NCBI GenBank assembly: GCA_027422505.1
Contig: JAPQWV010000050.1
Location: forward strand, 4,278,001-4,342,000
DNA length: 64,000 bases
Source of the DNA: Craterostigma plantagineum
Taxonomy: Eukaryota > Streptophyta > Magnoliopsida > Lamiales > Linderniaceae
Direction of reading: 5' to 3'
Shown: positions 46,080 through 62,599 of the stretch, piece by piece
Layout: each line of letters begins with the position of its first letter
How positions within the stretch are numbered: the stretch's first letter is position 1
Translations under genes and position numbers: made by a program
The notes under the pieces: generated by a model
What the model saw: the letters and a program-made list of their open reading frames with translations, nothing else
What the model was told of the DNA's origin: nothing
Database searches by the model: none

Positions 46080-46828
46080 CTTCTCACCAAACCACAATAG
46101 CAGACAATTATGGCCTGGTAGGTGACCTGTGAGGGCAAAATATAACGAGCAGGGTTTTTACAGCTGCCTTTGATACGTAAGAAGTGGAATATTAGCAGCA
46201 ATCCAATTACAGATCGATTAAGGGGAGAAGGCCTTGCAAGAACCAAATTCCAGAATTTATACAGCGCAGCAATCAATCAATCAATCATCAGTGAATTAAT
46301 CAATCAGATTCGAAACCAACAATATTCAGAAGAATTCCAAGCTGAATAAACTGATCGATTAAGAAGTCGATCCGAATTCAATAAGCTGCCGAAATAGAAA
46401 TCCCAAAATCCTATCAGAAAAAAATTAATCGTACCTTTGCCAAAATCGCCCTAAAGAAAGGTCCTTGAAGACTACTTCTCAGCTGAAGAATCGAATAATT
46501 CAACGATTGAAGCTAACAATATTGCATTCGAGCGTCGGTCCAATGACAAGCGCCGTACGTTGTAAATTGCAGTGTCTCAACAGTCAAGATATTGACTGAT
46601 CAACGGTGGAGGAATTATCAGTACATACACAGTTTCTGTTAATTACAGATAAACCCCTAAACATTCCAAGAATTACCAGATCCGCCCAACTACCTCACCA
46701 ACCAAAACCACAGAAAACCCTCTATAAAAATCTCACAACCCAAGCCTACAATTCTGCACGCAATCGCTTTCTCTCTTCCATAGCAAATCTCAGATCTCAG
46801 ATCTAAAAATCACCTCCCTTCTCCAGCC
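46080..46828. promoter_or_regulatory. Bidirectional promoter region between DnaJ and SAHH
   Basis: The 749-bp spacer separates two divergent start codons. On the plus side, CTCTATAAAAAT (46,720-46,731) is a TATA box about 100 bp before the SAHH ATG. On the minus side the DnaJ leader appears to contain an intron, so the shared promoter is roughly 46,480-46,720. Confidence 0.7.
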
Positions 46829-48858
<2,030 letters not shown>

Positions 48859-50062
48859 GAAAAGATTTCGATCGATCTGAGGAGAAAAAAGAGATTTAAT
48901 GGACTGGGATGGTGTCTCACATATTGTCTGCTTTTTTTTTTTTTGGAGTTTATGTTTTTGTTGGGAAGAACGGTTTGTTTTGGTTGTGTTGTGTCGTGGT
49001 TGAACTGCGCTTTGGTTTCTTGTTTTCCGTTTTGTACGAGTTATTGTACGGTGAAACGAAGGTAAGCATTGTGCTCTTTGTTTGGCAATACGTTTATGAC
49101 TTCAGTAGCTTTTTCCGATACGAATCTTACGTTTATGACTCGCACCTTGCAATGACTTCGACAACTTATGTGGTGGGCAATGAAAATCTTGGAGTGTGAT
49201 ATGTGTTTTCGTCTCTTTTATTTCTCACTTGACATGGAACGTAATATAATGATGACGATGATGATTATAGATAAAGGTAAAGTTTACTTTATAATTTGAT
49301 GATGTTAGGTTAGGGAAAGAATTAGTGGACTTAATCAAGGTCTTGCTTGGTAAGAATGTTGGTGGGAGAAGTTTTTTGTCTTTTGCACTCAGCTGACCCA
49401 AATACATTCTACTCCATGTCATGAATATGATCTCTTAACGTGCATTGATTGATAGTTGGAACTTAGATATGATATAACTTCTCGAAAGAAGTAAAAGGTT
49501 CGTCTTTTATGTCCACCGACGGAATTCAAAACAATATAATATTGAATGTATAAACATAGGAGTAAAATAGAGATTGAAATGGGGCCACCAAATCATTTCT
49601 CAGATCTGAAGTTCCAAACCATAGATTTTGAGATCACACTCCCCACCGCATTTAATATGCGCTGGCATGTCTTAATCATAACTTACAAAAAGTTCCATTC
49701 TATATTAATTTAAAAAGATATTTAGATTATCCTTCTAATATAATTACAAAAGAAAATTACCTATATAATTCCTATTTTATCCCCAAGAACGTCACAAATC
49801 TCACAAAGCGTACATTTACTTGTTTTTTCTATTCTATTTTTGCATGATCTGCGTCATCACCTCCCAACCCAACAACTACAAGGGCATTATCGTCATTCAC
49901 CTCAACCAGCCATCTCTTATATAAACCAACGCACATTTCACTCGCAAGCATATCATCATCAACGATCATCACTCTTCCCTCCATATCTCTCTCTCTCTGA
50001 CACACACACAGTTCATTCATTCGATCCATTTTTCCTAGAAAATAGGTAATCAACCCCATCAA
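48859..50062. other. SAHH 3' region and SHMT promoter
   Basis: No gene here. TATATAAACC at 49,919-49,928, about 140 bp before the SHMT ATG, is a clear TATA box. It is followed by a leader with CATCATCATCAACG and a CT run (49,988-49,998). Confidence 0.6.
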
Positions 50063-51709
50063 ATGGATTCAGTTTCTTCATGGGGAAACGCAACGCTCTC
50101 CGAAATCGATCCAGACATCCACGATCTGATCGAGAAGGAGAAGCGCCGACAATGCCGCGGGATCGAGCTGATCGCGTCGGAGAATTTCACCTCCTTCGCC
50201 GTAATCGAAGCCCTGGGAAGCGCACTCACCAACAAGTACTCCGAAGGCATGCCGGGGAACAGATACTACGGCGGAAACGAGTACATCGACGAGATCGAGA
50301 ACCTCACGGCGTCGCGAGCCCTACAGGCGTACCGCCTCGACCCGGCCAAATGGGGCGTCAACGTCCAGCCCTACAGCGGATCTCCGGCCAATTTCGCCGC
50401 CTACACGGCGGTTCTGAACCCCCACGACAGGATCATGGGACTGGATCTGCCGTCCGGCGGGCATCTGACCCACGGGTACTACACGTCGGGCGGGAAGAAG
50501 ATCAGCGCGACTTCGATTTACTTCGAGAGCCTGCCGTACAAGGTGGATCAGAAGACTGGGTACATCGATTACGACAAATTGGAGGAGAAGGCGTTGGATT
50601 TCAGGCCAAGGATGATCATCTGCGGCGGGAGCGCATACCCTAGGGATTGGGATTACAAGCGATTTAGGGAAATCGCAGATAAGGTCGGCGCATTGTTGCT
50701 GTGCGACATGGCTCACATCAGCGGCCTTGTGGCTGCTCAGGTACGTCGCTAATTGGTCGATTGCTGACTTTTCTTCATCATTGCAAAACTTACAATTTTC
50801 AATGCCTTCACTGTATAGGAAGCTGCCGATCCATTCGAATACTGCGATATGGTCACCACCACGACCCACAAAAGCTTGAGGGGTCCAAGGGCAGGGATGA
50901 TCTTCTACAGAAAGGGTCCCAAGCCAGCCAAGAAGGGCCAGCCCGAGGACGCTGCCTACGATTTCGAAGACAAGATAAACTTCGCCGTCTTCCCTTCTCT
51001 TCAGGGCGGGCCCCACAATCACCAAATTGGGGCCCTCGCCGTGGCCTTGAAGCAGGCAATGTCGCCGGGATTCAAGGCCTACGCTAAGCAGGTCAGGGCC
51101 AACGCCGTTGCCATTGGGAACTATCTGATGAGCAAAGGTTACTCTCTTGTCACGGGTGGAACAGAGAATCACCTCGTTCTTTGGGACCTTCGCCCTCTTG
51201 GGCTCACTGGTTAGTACACTGTAATTCATCCTCGGTAATTAGCATCGAGTTTTGTATGGCTTATCCTTCTTTTTGCAGGCAATAAGGTGGAGAAAGTGTG
51301 CGATCTCTGCAGCATTACTGTTAACAAGAATGCTGTGTTCGGCGACAGCAGTGCTCTGTCCCCTGGCGGCGTTCGTGTTGGTAAGAATCTCATGGCGTTA
51401 TTCCATGGTCCCATTTTATTACGTTGATCGATTGATTCGAGAAACAAAAAAAACGTTTGTGAAGGTGCGCCTGCGATGACGTCGAGGGGATTGGTGGAGA
51501 AGGACTTTGAGCAGATTGGGGAGTTTCTGCACAGAGCTGTTTCGCTGACGTTGAAGATACAGAAAGATCATGGTAAGCTGTTGAAGGACTTCAACAAGGG
51601 ATTGGTGGACAATAAGGACATCGAAGAGCTCAAGGCTGACGTTGAGAAGTTTGCTTCTTCTTTTGACATGCCTGGTTTTAAGATGTCCGAGATGAAGTAC
51701 AAGGACTGA
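50063..51709 (+). CDS. SHM4: Serine hydroxymethyltransferase, cytosolic type
   Basis: PLP enzyme interconverting serine and tetrahydrofolate with glycine and 5,10-methylene-THF, feeding cytosolic one-carbon metabolism. Four exons (50063-50740, 50819-51209, 51279-51380, 51465-51709) total 1,416 bp, 471 aa, as in Arabidopsis SHM4. No N-terminal extension precedes [18 protein letters not shown], so no organelle transit peptide. Motifs: [46 protein letters not shown], and the PLP lysine (residue 244) in [13 protein letters not shown]. The C-terminal part reads [13 protein letters not shown]. The cytosolic form is clear; choice of the SHM4 name over paralogues is by length and start. It lies 1.2 kb downstream of SAHH, a functional neighbour in methyl supply. 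Confidence 0.96.
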
Positions 51710-52774
51710 AACTATATACTTATTTCCTCCTATTCATTTGCTCTAATTATTGTGTTGTTTTGTTTGAGTTTTGTCTCTTTGATAGAATAAGTTTTCGCAA
51801 GAAAATATAGTTCGTTTTGTTAGAAAGTTGGACGGGCTCATGGAAGTTCATAAATTATGCAATTTGGCATATTTGTACTACCTCTTTGATTCGTTATTGA
51901 TATTGTATTTAGCTATGCAAGTTCGTAAAATACCAAGAGATTATTGGTATTTATCCACACGAACCCTCATTAAAATAAAATTTCAGGTCGAAACTTTAAA
52001 AGCTGGAAATCTGCGTTAAAGAAACAATGGAAATAATTATAAAAATATGTAATCTCCGTTCATGCTTAAACTTCTACGCTATAAAATGAATTCTACTTTG
52101 GCCGAGTCGTCCCTCTTCGTTATCCGACAAATGCTTCGAACCTTTGCTATCTTAAAGGTCGTTATGCTGTCCCATTTCATCATCTGCAGTTTGTTGAAAT
52201 ATGTGGTGAGGGGACATATGTAAAATGGTAGCTGAAACTTAGTTGTTGACATTTAATGGTTCCCAACTTATTCATGTTTGCCTTGAAAGTCTTTGTAATT
52301 TAATTAATTGAAGATGTCTTCAGCTCATGTGAGTGACTGAGATGCTACACCTTTTGCATAACTTCATTATATATGTTGCGTCGGTTTGTAGCTTTTGTGA
52401 TATCATTAAATGTCTCAATTATAAAAACCATATGCGTTTTGGCCCCACCATAAAAACTCACTAAAATCTCATTTTCTTTCTGCCCGACACAAAATCCTTG
52501 TACAGCAAAAACATAACACGCAAAAAACGGATAAATTGAATCCTCTCTTTCACTAACATTACAGAAAGTTGGCAAAATCTTTGGCCCAATCCTTCGCCAC
52601 GATTCATGTTCAACAAAAAAATATATACTAACACTTTTTTGCTTTTCTCCCAAGATCTAAAAACACAGTAGTAATGTGCATGATTATGTTACTCAACCGA
52701 TAAATATATTTTTTTAAATATGTTGACGAAGAAAAAGTTAAGGAAATTAGGGGTTTTTTTTGCGTATCGGTCGG
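51710..52774. other. Spacer between convergent SHMT and NIPA genes
   Basis: 3' UTRs of both genes and AT-rich spacer. No gene is visible. Confidence 0.6.
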
Positions 52775-54503
52775 TTAGATTTGGGCACGCCTCGGGCTCA
52801 TTTCTGGTGTCGGTTGAAAGACCGGCGATGCCACCGCCGGCGTTCCCATGTCCTTAGTTTTGTGTAGAAGAAACGTACCGCACAATATCGTCACAAACCC
52901 GCAAAGTTCCGAAATTATTTGCGACGCATTTTGCGAATCCCATTCCTAAAAAAAATAAAAATAAACAAAATCCATCCCTTGTTTACGTCGGGAGGCAAAA
53001 ATATTTGGACATGTCGAGAGATAATTAGGACAAAATCAAAAACCTTAAACATGATCATGCTGGCTAAGATGGTGAGCGTCGTGAACATGACATAATACAC
53101 GGGCGAAACCACCGCCGTGTTGAAAGTATCCAACGCCTGGGTTTTGGGATCGAATAATCAAGTTATGGGCCGACGTTCAGGAAAAACTCAAAAAAATAGG
53201 ATATAGCGTTTAGGGTTCAGTATATATCACCTTGTTAAGGTATATCAGCTGCATGACGCAGAAGGCGATCACTAGTATAGTGAAGAACCAGGTTTCGAAG
53301 TATACGAACTGATTCGAGCCCGAGAACGTCAGCTTCAAAGCTATGGCAACCGTCTTCACCGCCATGACCTGTGTAAGAGTTCTATTTATCAGAAACTGAG
53401 GGCTTCATCCTAAAAATCAATTGAATTGACTCATGAGTGGGATATATTCCATCAAATATGATGCTTTTAGATTATTCTTTTTAACTCGTTCTGTTTACAG
53501 GTTGATTTCGGAGCAATTTGAAATAAGAGAGAATAATCGCTTACCGTTAGAGATCCCATGAGCGAACAAATCCCGATGTAAACGACCATGTGAGTTTGCC
53601 CGTACCGAGGGACGTATAAGAAAATCAAAACCGCGACGAGCGCCATGACTATCGCAAAGTAGACAATAAACCCTAATACAAAAAGAGAAAAATTATCACT
53701 ATTATTGAAAAAATTTAAGGGGTAGCATTCTAATTACGCTTAAATACCGGGCTCGGTTGCAAGCTCCCAAACTTGCTTCACCGAAACGATGTCCTTCTCG
53801 AACGGAGCATGTAATACTATGGTGACGGACCCCACCAAACAAAGCATACAACCGACGATTCCAAACATGTGCAACCTTTCGTCCAAAATGCAATGAGCCA
53901 AAATCGCACTGCATTATTATTGAAAATTCGTAAAAATGAAGTCTACTTTTTTTTTTAGAAAATCGGAGTAAAACGATGAATTATTACCTGAAAATGATGC
54001 TTAGGGCTCCGAGAGGTGTTACGAGGATGGCCGGGGCATATGCGTAGGCTGCAAAGTTTAACAATTCTCCCACAAACACTGATAGAATGATTATATACGC
54101 AAAAATTATTATCGATCGATTTTTACGAGCTTCGAATAGATGAGCTGCGAATTAATTCTTACTCGAAATCATCCCGGCCCACCACATTGGTTCTTTCAGG
54201 TAAGCAAAGCCGCCTTCGTCTGAACGAAAAAGATTGAATTTTTTTAGGGTTTTATGATCCTTTCTTCCATTTTATCAGAAAATTTCAATCAACCCTAAAA
54301 CGTAAAACCACCTCCATGAAATCGTTATCGTATATATCAATAAATTAGTAGAAAGGAAAGAAAAAATTATACGAACTTGCTCGAGTTCCATAAGTGCTCG
54401 CCTTCATTAGGCCTTTCTTCTTTATGATGAAGCTCGAGCCTATGAATACGCTTGAGGATATTGCTAACACAAACCCTCGAATGTTGTCCGAAATTCCCAC
54501 CAT
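52775..54503 (-). CDS. NIPA-type magnesium transporter
   Basis: A member of the NIPA family (multi-pass membrane protein, Mg2+ transport, endomembrane or plasma membrane). Eight minus-strand exons (54377-54503, 54163-54219, 53988-54078, 53748-53908, 53545-53672, 53231-53368, 53044-53136, 52775-52945) total 966 bp, 321 aa. All are GT..AG and phases close. Starts MVGISDNIRGFVLAISSSVF, then GSSFIIKKKGL. Family landmarks: KEPMWWAGMI, NFAAYAYAPAILVTPLGALS, LHMFGIVGCMLCLVGS, YVPRYGQTHMVVYIGICSL, LTFSGSNQFVYFETW, LDTFNTAVVSPVYYVMFTTLTILAS and FVTILCGTFLLHKTKDMG. About nine hydrophobic segments. The C-terminal tail is Pro/Ser-rich. A family member is certain; transport specificity is from family knowledge. 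Confidence 0.93.
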
Positions 54504-55397
54504 TTCTCAGAAATGGAGAGACGATTGAAATAATATCAATTTCTCTGAAGCCAATGCATTACTGCACCAAAACGAAGCATATACTTAAATACGCACACAA
54601 ACATAATAAACGAAAAGAGAACGATCTTTTTATTACCTTCTGAGAAGAAAACATGGAAAAACGCCACGAACAACAACGACCCTTAGGAAAGGCTGTTGAT
54701 ATCAAGAAATCAAAATTCAAAACTGGGGAGGAGGAAAGATTTTCTCCTTTTTTTTTTCTTCTTCCTCTTAATCAAATTCCCTTTTTCTCCCTCTCTTTCC
54801 TCTCTAGAAAATCGTGAAAATATCACAGAGAGAGAGAGAGGAGAGAAAGGAATCAAGAAAAAATTGTTATGAATGAGAATAGATCGATCGAAAGCCAAGC
54901 CAAGCCTGCGGTACGTACGTTACGTCCCACAAATCTTTCTTCTTTTTTCTTTTTTTTTTTTCTTTCAATGGCGTATGTATTTGGGATAGGATCTCCGTAT
55001 CTCGCGTTCTTGAAACCTTAATGAATAATCGTCCATCTATGCTTTAACTACATTTATTTTTACACCAATTAATCTCCAAGGGAATGGAAAGTAACGATTT
55101 TGATTTTAATGCTGCCCATGAATAACATTGAATTACAAGATAATAAGCCCATTTTATTGCCAAGAATGTGATTACTTTACCTTTTCTTGCCGAAAGCTAA
55201 AACAGTCACGGATTAACCCAAAATTACCTTGATTAACCCAAAATTACCTTTTTCGTCCCATGAGGCATTGTCTAATTTTACTCCCAGTATGTTTATTTCG
55301 TCCCTCAGCAAAGGGCAAGTAGGCCAAGCCCGTTAAACATGGGCCTTGACGAGAATGTTAAAACAAAGGATAAAAGAGGACTTTAATTATGTCCACG
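54504..55397. other. NIPA upstream region
   Basis: Contains pyrimidine/purine runs (GA run at about 54,827-54,848; T-rich 54,937-54,961) and a 19-bp tandem duplication GATTAACCCAAAATTACCTT near 55,212-55,250. No gene is visible. Confidence 0.5.
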
Positions 55398-55762
55398 TAG
55401 GGGTGTGCATAATTCGGTATACCGGCTGAATTAACCGAATTATCGAAATTTCGGTTCGATATTCGGTTTAAATTTTTTTTCTGTAATTCGGTTCGGCATA
55501 GATTTTGGATTTTGATAAATTCGGTATACCGAATTACCGAAAATTTTAAATTAATATATGTTATATTATATTAATATTGAAAATAAAAATATAATTATAT
55601 TAAATTAAATTTATTAAAGTTTTTTTATTTTTCTATTCAAAATTCGGTTATTTTGGTAAAAATCGAATACCGAACCGGGAAATTCTCTTCGATTTTCGGT
55701 TGAATACACAAACCAAAATTTCGGTTCGGTTCGGTATGGTTTGTACCGAACTGAAAGCCCTA
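55398..55762. mobile_element. hAT-type MITE, 365 bp, with 8-bp TSD
   Basis: It starts TAGGGGTGTGCATAATTCGG and ends AAAGCCCTA. It is flanked by TGTCCACG (55,390-55,397) and TGTGCACG (55,763-55,770), an 8-bp duplication with one mismatch. The interior is rich in TTCGGT and ATACCGAA words, like the 1,180-2,059 element, and can fold on itself. Confidence 0.85.
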
Positions 55763-55813
55763 TGTGCACGTACTAGTTTTTTATCCGTGCAGGTATAACT
55801 TATATGTAATTGC

Positions 55814-56253
55814 AGGGATTTTATCAGGCCCAATTCCAACCCAAACCCAGACCCGTATAAGCTTGTGGGGTTCCTCCCTAAAACCAATTGGCAATAGAAG
55901 TGAACCCACAGCTTATAAGCCACTCTAATTTTTTCATTCCATCGGTGTGGGACTTGATTGTTTGCATCCAACAATCCTTCCCTCAAATTCAAGACCACAC
56001 AACGGGCCTCCCCTTCGACGATTATCTGCACCAAGCGCTTCCCCGCAATCACTGCACCAAGCGCTTTCTTTCACGTTCACCGCACTATGTAGGGATTTTA
56101 TCAGCCCAATTCCAGCCCAAATCCAGACCTGTATAAGCTTGTGGGGTTCCTCTCTAAAACCATTTGCAATAGAGGGAGTGAACCCACAAGCTTATAAGCC
56201 ACTCTAATTTTTTTTCATTCCATCGGTGTGGGACTTGATTGTTTGCATCGAAC
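55814..56253. repeat. Direct repeat pair (~160 bp each), possible TRIM or LTR remnant
   Basis: Two copies, 55,814-55,972 and 56,091-56,253, run from AGGGATTTTATCAG to GTGTGGGACTTGATTGTTTGCATC. They include TATAAGCTTGTGGGGTTCC and AGCTTATAAGCCACTCTAA. About 118 bp lie between them, with a duplicated GCACCAAGCGCTT. The layout resembles the two terminal repeats of a very short retroelement, but I see no primer site or terminal TG..CA, so the class is open. Confidence 0.65.
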
Positions 56254-56319
56254 AGTAAATATTAGATGTTAGTAGTTAAAAATGATTCAGTAGTCCACAC
56301 ACTTTTGATTAATAATCTA

Positions 56320-56347
56320 CTAGTTTTTTTACCCGTGCAATGCACGG
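56320..56347 (-). mobile_element. Helitron 3' terminus (body not delimited)
   Basis: Read on the minus strand: a perfect hairpin CCGTGCATTGCACGG (7-bp arms), then GTAAAAAAACTAG followed by T. This matches the Helitron hairpin-CTAG end. A degraded similar end (CTAGTTTTTTATCCGTGCAGG on the plus strand) lies at 55,773. No matching 5' end was found. Confidence 0.5.
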
Positions 56348-57571
56348 TATTACTTATTTGTAATTATTATATGTTAATATAATTATTAAATTTATGTTTG
56401 ATAGTGGATTGTTATTGCCCGAATTAACATGTCGTAGTGGAATTTTTGTTATTAATTTGTTTATTTTTAAGTTATGGGTCACGAGGCATCAAATGAGAAC
56501 ACCTGCATTTGCATTAATATAATTATATAATATATACACGTCACATTTTGCGGAGTAAAGACAACATCTTTGCCACGACAAAATTATCCCAAAGTCCTAA
56601 TTAATTACGTATGTTATCGGTAACAATCGCTGTCAATTAGTGGAAGATTGTATCAGCGACAATCATGTGTAGAAATGAGATTAGATGTTGAATCAAAAAG
56701 AAAACACTATCACCAATTAGTTGACCATGAGAAGTTTGACTAATTGGGTGTGTCCAAAATTGACCATGAAGGGCACAAAGGGAACAATACAAGATTTCTC
56801 CGTGGCAGTATTAATTTGGCTCTGGAATCATAACAAATTAATCCTATAATTATGAGTTAATCGCTGTCATTTGCTCGGCATTAACAACAAAACTCCCACT
56901 ATAATATGTACTTCTTACATGCTTACGTAGTTTAAACCGATGAGCACTTTTTTCAAATTATTTCTTACATAATTAATTAATACCGTGGATGAACATTGCG
57001 TCACTGTTATATAATGCTTCCAAAGGCTAATCAACTAATTCAATGAAGATATAGTTAGATTGATATGCTATATAATCAATATTAAATTAGTTGATTAATG
57101 GCCGACCACTTGCTTGCTTCCATCATATCCCATGATATAGACATAGATGATAGTACTTGCATTAACTATATTAAGCCAAGTTAAAGAAAATATAGAGAGG
57201 ACAATGTGATTTACAATATTATATTGAGTGTTATCGTTAGGGAAGGTACAAACCCCATGATTAAATAAACCAAGACTGTAGTTTACGTAATTTACAAATA
57301 GAGGTTTTAATGCTTTTTTCAAATTGCCGATGACATGCATGCAATTTAGCCATATGTTAATAATGACCAAACATATATAACCTAAAAAAGCAAAGGTAAC
57401 AATCGAACTTCTCAATACATTATTACACAAGAAGTGGTTGACACATATACAAGATATGATTACACAAGAAAACACCAAGCCATTCTTTATCTATCCCAAT
57501 AAAACAAAATAAAATACAGAAAAAAAACAAAAACAAAAAAAACAAAAAAGACAAACAGTTCTTACAAATAA
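56348..57571. other. AT-rich spacer
   Basis: No gene or recognisable repeat is seen apart from short A/T runs. It precedes the 3' end of the bZIP gene. Confidence 0.5.
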
Positions 57572-58141
57572 TCAATAAAAACCAAACACAGCATCAGCTG
57601 ACGCCACAATGGGACACTGAAGATTATTATGACCAACAAATCCCATCATATTATTATTATTACCGCTCATCACATTATTAAAATTATTCGTCGTCGTCAT
57701 CAACCCATCTCCGAGCAACAAACGGTCAGAAATCTGAGAGTAGTTATCCTCAGTTTCAGTCATAAACAACTCTCCTCCATTATTGCTGTTGTAGCTGCTC
57801 ATATAATCCAAGATCCCATTCAAAGAATGGACTCGCTGGCTCAGCTCCATCGCCTGAGCCCTCAAAACGGAGTTCTCAGCCTCGACCCTCGAAAGCTCCG
57901 CCGCCGTCACGGCCAAGCTTCTAAGAACGTCGCCGTTCTGCAGCCTTAGCTCCGCCGCCTGCGCCGTGAGGTCGTCGACGTGCTTCTGCTTCCTCATCCT
58001 CGATCTCTTCGCCGACTCGCGGTTGGATTCCATCCTCCGCCGCTTTCTATGGTCCATCAGTAGTCGCAGGCTGTTCTCCTCCTCCGTCGGCGGCGGACTG
58101 CCGCCCCACGAGCCGCCGCCGGTGGTGCTCGATGATGACAT
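57572..58141 (-). CDS. Group S1 bZIP transcription factor (bZIP11/44/53-like)
   Basis: DNA-binding factor of the S1 bZIP group, which pairs with group C bZIPs and controls sugar and amino-acid metabolism. Intronless, 189 aa, as usual for S1. The basic region (about 33-55) has the invariant N-x7-R in NRESAKRSRMRKQ. It is followed by a leucine zipper (VDDLTAQAAELRLQN through ENSVLRAQAMELSQRVHSLN). The N-terminus is Ser/Gly-rich; the C-terminus ends CPIVASADAVFGFY, close to other S1 members. Its leader contains the conserved sucrose-control uORF (58,253-58,381), which confirms S1 membership. The long leader is about 400 bases from the TATA box at 58,562. Confidence 0.93.
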   Translation of the reverse strand: MSSSSTTGGGSWGGSPPPTEEENSLRLLMDHRKRRRMESNRESAKRSRMRKQKHVDDLTAQAAELRLQNGDVLRSLAVTAAELSRVEAENSVLRAQAMELSQRVHSLNGILDYMSSYNSNNGGELFMTETEDNYSQISDRLLLGDGLMTTTNNFNNVMSGNNNNMMGFVGHNNLQCPIVASADAVFGFY

Positions 58142-58252
58142 GGGTTTTTATTATTTCTTTTGTAAGAAAAGAAAGGGGGGTTGTGTACGTTTTTATTTAT
58201 TAAACAAGATCTTATTTTAAGCTTTGATTTATTAGTTAGGGTTTCGTTTTGT

Positions 58253-58381
58253 TTATGAGAAAACGTAGAACCAATAGAGAAAGACGACTGAGAAAGATTG
58301 AACAAGGTTAGTTCTTCGCCTTAGGGAAGAATTGATCATATAACCTGACCTGAGAATTTCACTGAGTACTACAGGCGACAT
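58253..58381 (-). CDS. Sucrose-control uORF (42 aa) in the bZIP leader
   Basis: Minus-strand ATG at 58,381, stop at 58,253, ending 111 bases before the main ATG. It starts MSPVVLSEILRSGYMINSSL and ends SFSVVFLYWFYVFS. The RRRT...LVQSFSVVFLYWFYVFS segment matches the known S1 bZIP uORF peptide almost residue for residue. In Arabidopsis that peptide stalls ribosomes when sucrose is high and represses translation of the main ORF. An in-frame second Met (MINSS) is kept as well. It is short and easily missed. Confidence 0.93.
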   Translation of the reverse strand: MSPVVLSEILRSGYMINSSLRRRTNLVQSFSVVFLYWFYVFS

Positions 58382-58561
58382 GTATTAGCAGAAAAGAAGA
58401 TGAATTATATCATTTTAATTTAGTTTTCTTGGACGAAATATTTTCTGGGATTTGGGTAAATTTCTGCAGAATAACGGTATGATTAGCTGAGTAAGTAAAG
58501 AAAGAGGAAAGGAAAAGAGAGGGGGGAGAAGAGAAGAGGTTCATGACTGTGGAGGATGGTT

Positions 58562-58571
58562 TGATTTATAG
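58562..58571 (-). promoter_or_regulatory. TATA box of the bZIP gene
   Basis: The minus strand reads CTATAAATCA, giving a leader of about 400 bases that includes the uORF. Confidence 0.55.
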
Positions 58572-58908
58572 ATGGTGAAAGTGGTGCTAGAAGATGTAAG
58601 AAAGTACGTAATCAATTCGTATATTATTATTCAATATAGGCAGAAAAGCAATAATGCAATACAAAATTTGGAAATTGGAATCTTGTTTGTGTTGTATGAT
58701 TAAGAGGTGGAGAGTACGATATTGACGAGGCATGTGATGTTGTGGGGTTTGTTCGAAATATATTTTTCTAACATTAATGTTCAAAAGTTAAAAATTTCTC
58801 GTACAGGGGGGAATCAAAATCAGATCTTAATTTTATTTTCTTACTGGGTTTCAGTAAAAGAGTTAATAAAGTAGAAATTTCTGACAAAACGTGATGCCCA
58901 CAAATTTA

Positions 58909-59197
58909 TTGAGGGGCAATTTGATGTATAAGCCCATCATAAGTTTCATTTACGTTTCATGCCCTGTCAGAAAATTTTTAGTTTTAAGTATCCGATTTTT
59001 GCAATACCACTTCATTGTTCTGTAGTACCACTTCATTGTTCTTCAATACCACTTCTTTATTCTGCAGTACCACTCAGTGGTACTGCAGAACAATAAAGTG
59101 GTACTGTAAAATAATGAAGTGGTACTCCAGAAATCGGGTCCTTAAAACAATCTGACAGGGGCCTGAATCCGATTTTAAAACAGAAATGGCCCCTTAA
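58909..59197. mobile_element. Foldback element with nested 20-bp repeats
   Basis: The left end (TTGAGGGGCAATTT ... GCCCTGTCAGA) is inversely matched by the right end (TCTGACAGGGGC ... AAATGGCCCCTTAA). The centre is an inverted pair of tandem repeats of the unit CCACTTCATTGTTCTGCAGTA. The two sides meet at TCTGCAGTACCACTCAGTGG near 59,075. The whole stretch could form one long hairpin of about 140 bp per arm. No coding capacity; boundaries are approximate and I could not confirm a TSD. Confidence 0.65.

Positions 59198-62599
<3,402 letters not shown>

Noticed and set aside
50321..51229. 302-aa open frame on the minus strand opposite SHMT
   Set aside because: It crosses two real SHMT exons and an intron and has no recognisable domain; it is a shadow of codon bias.
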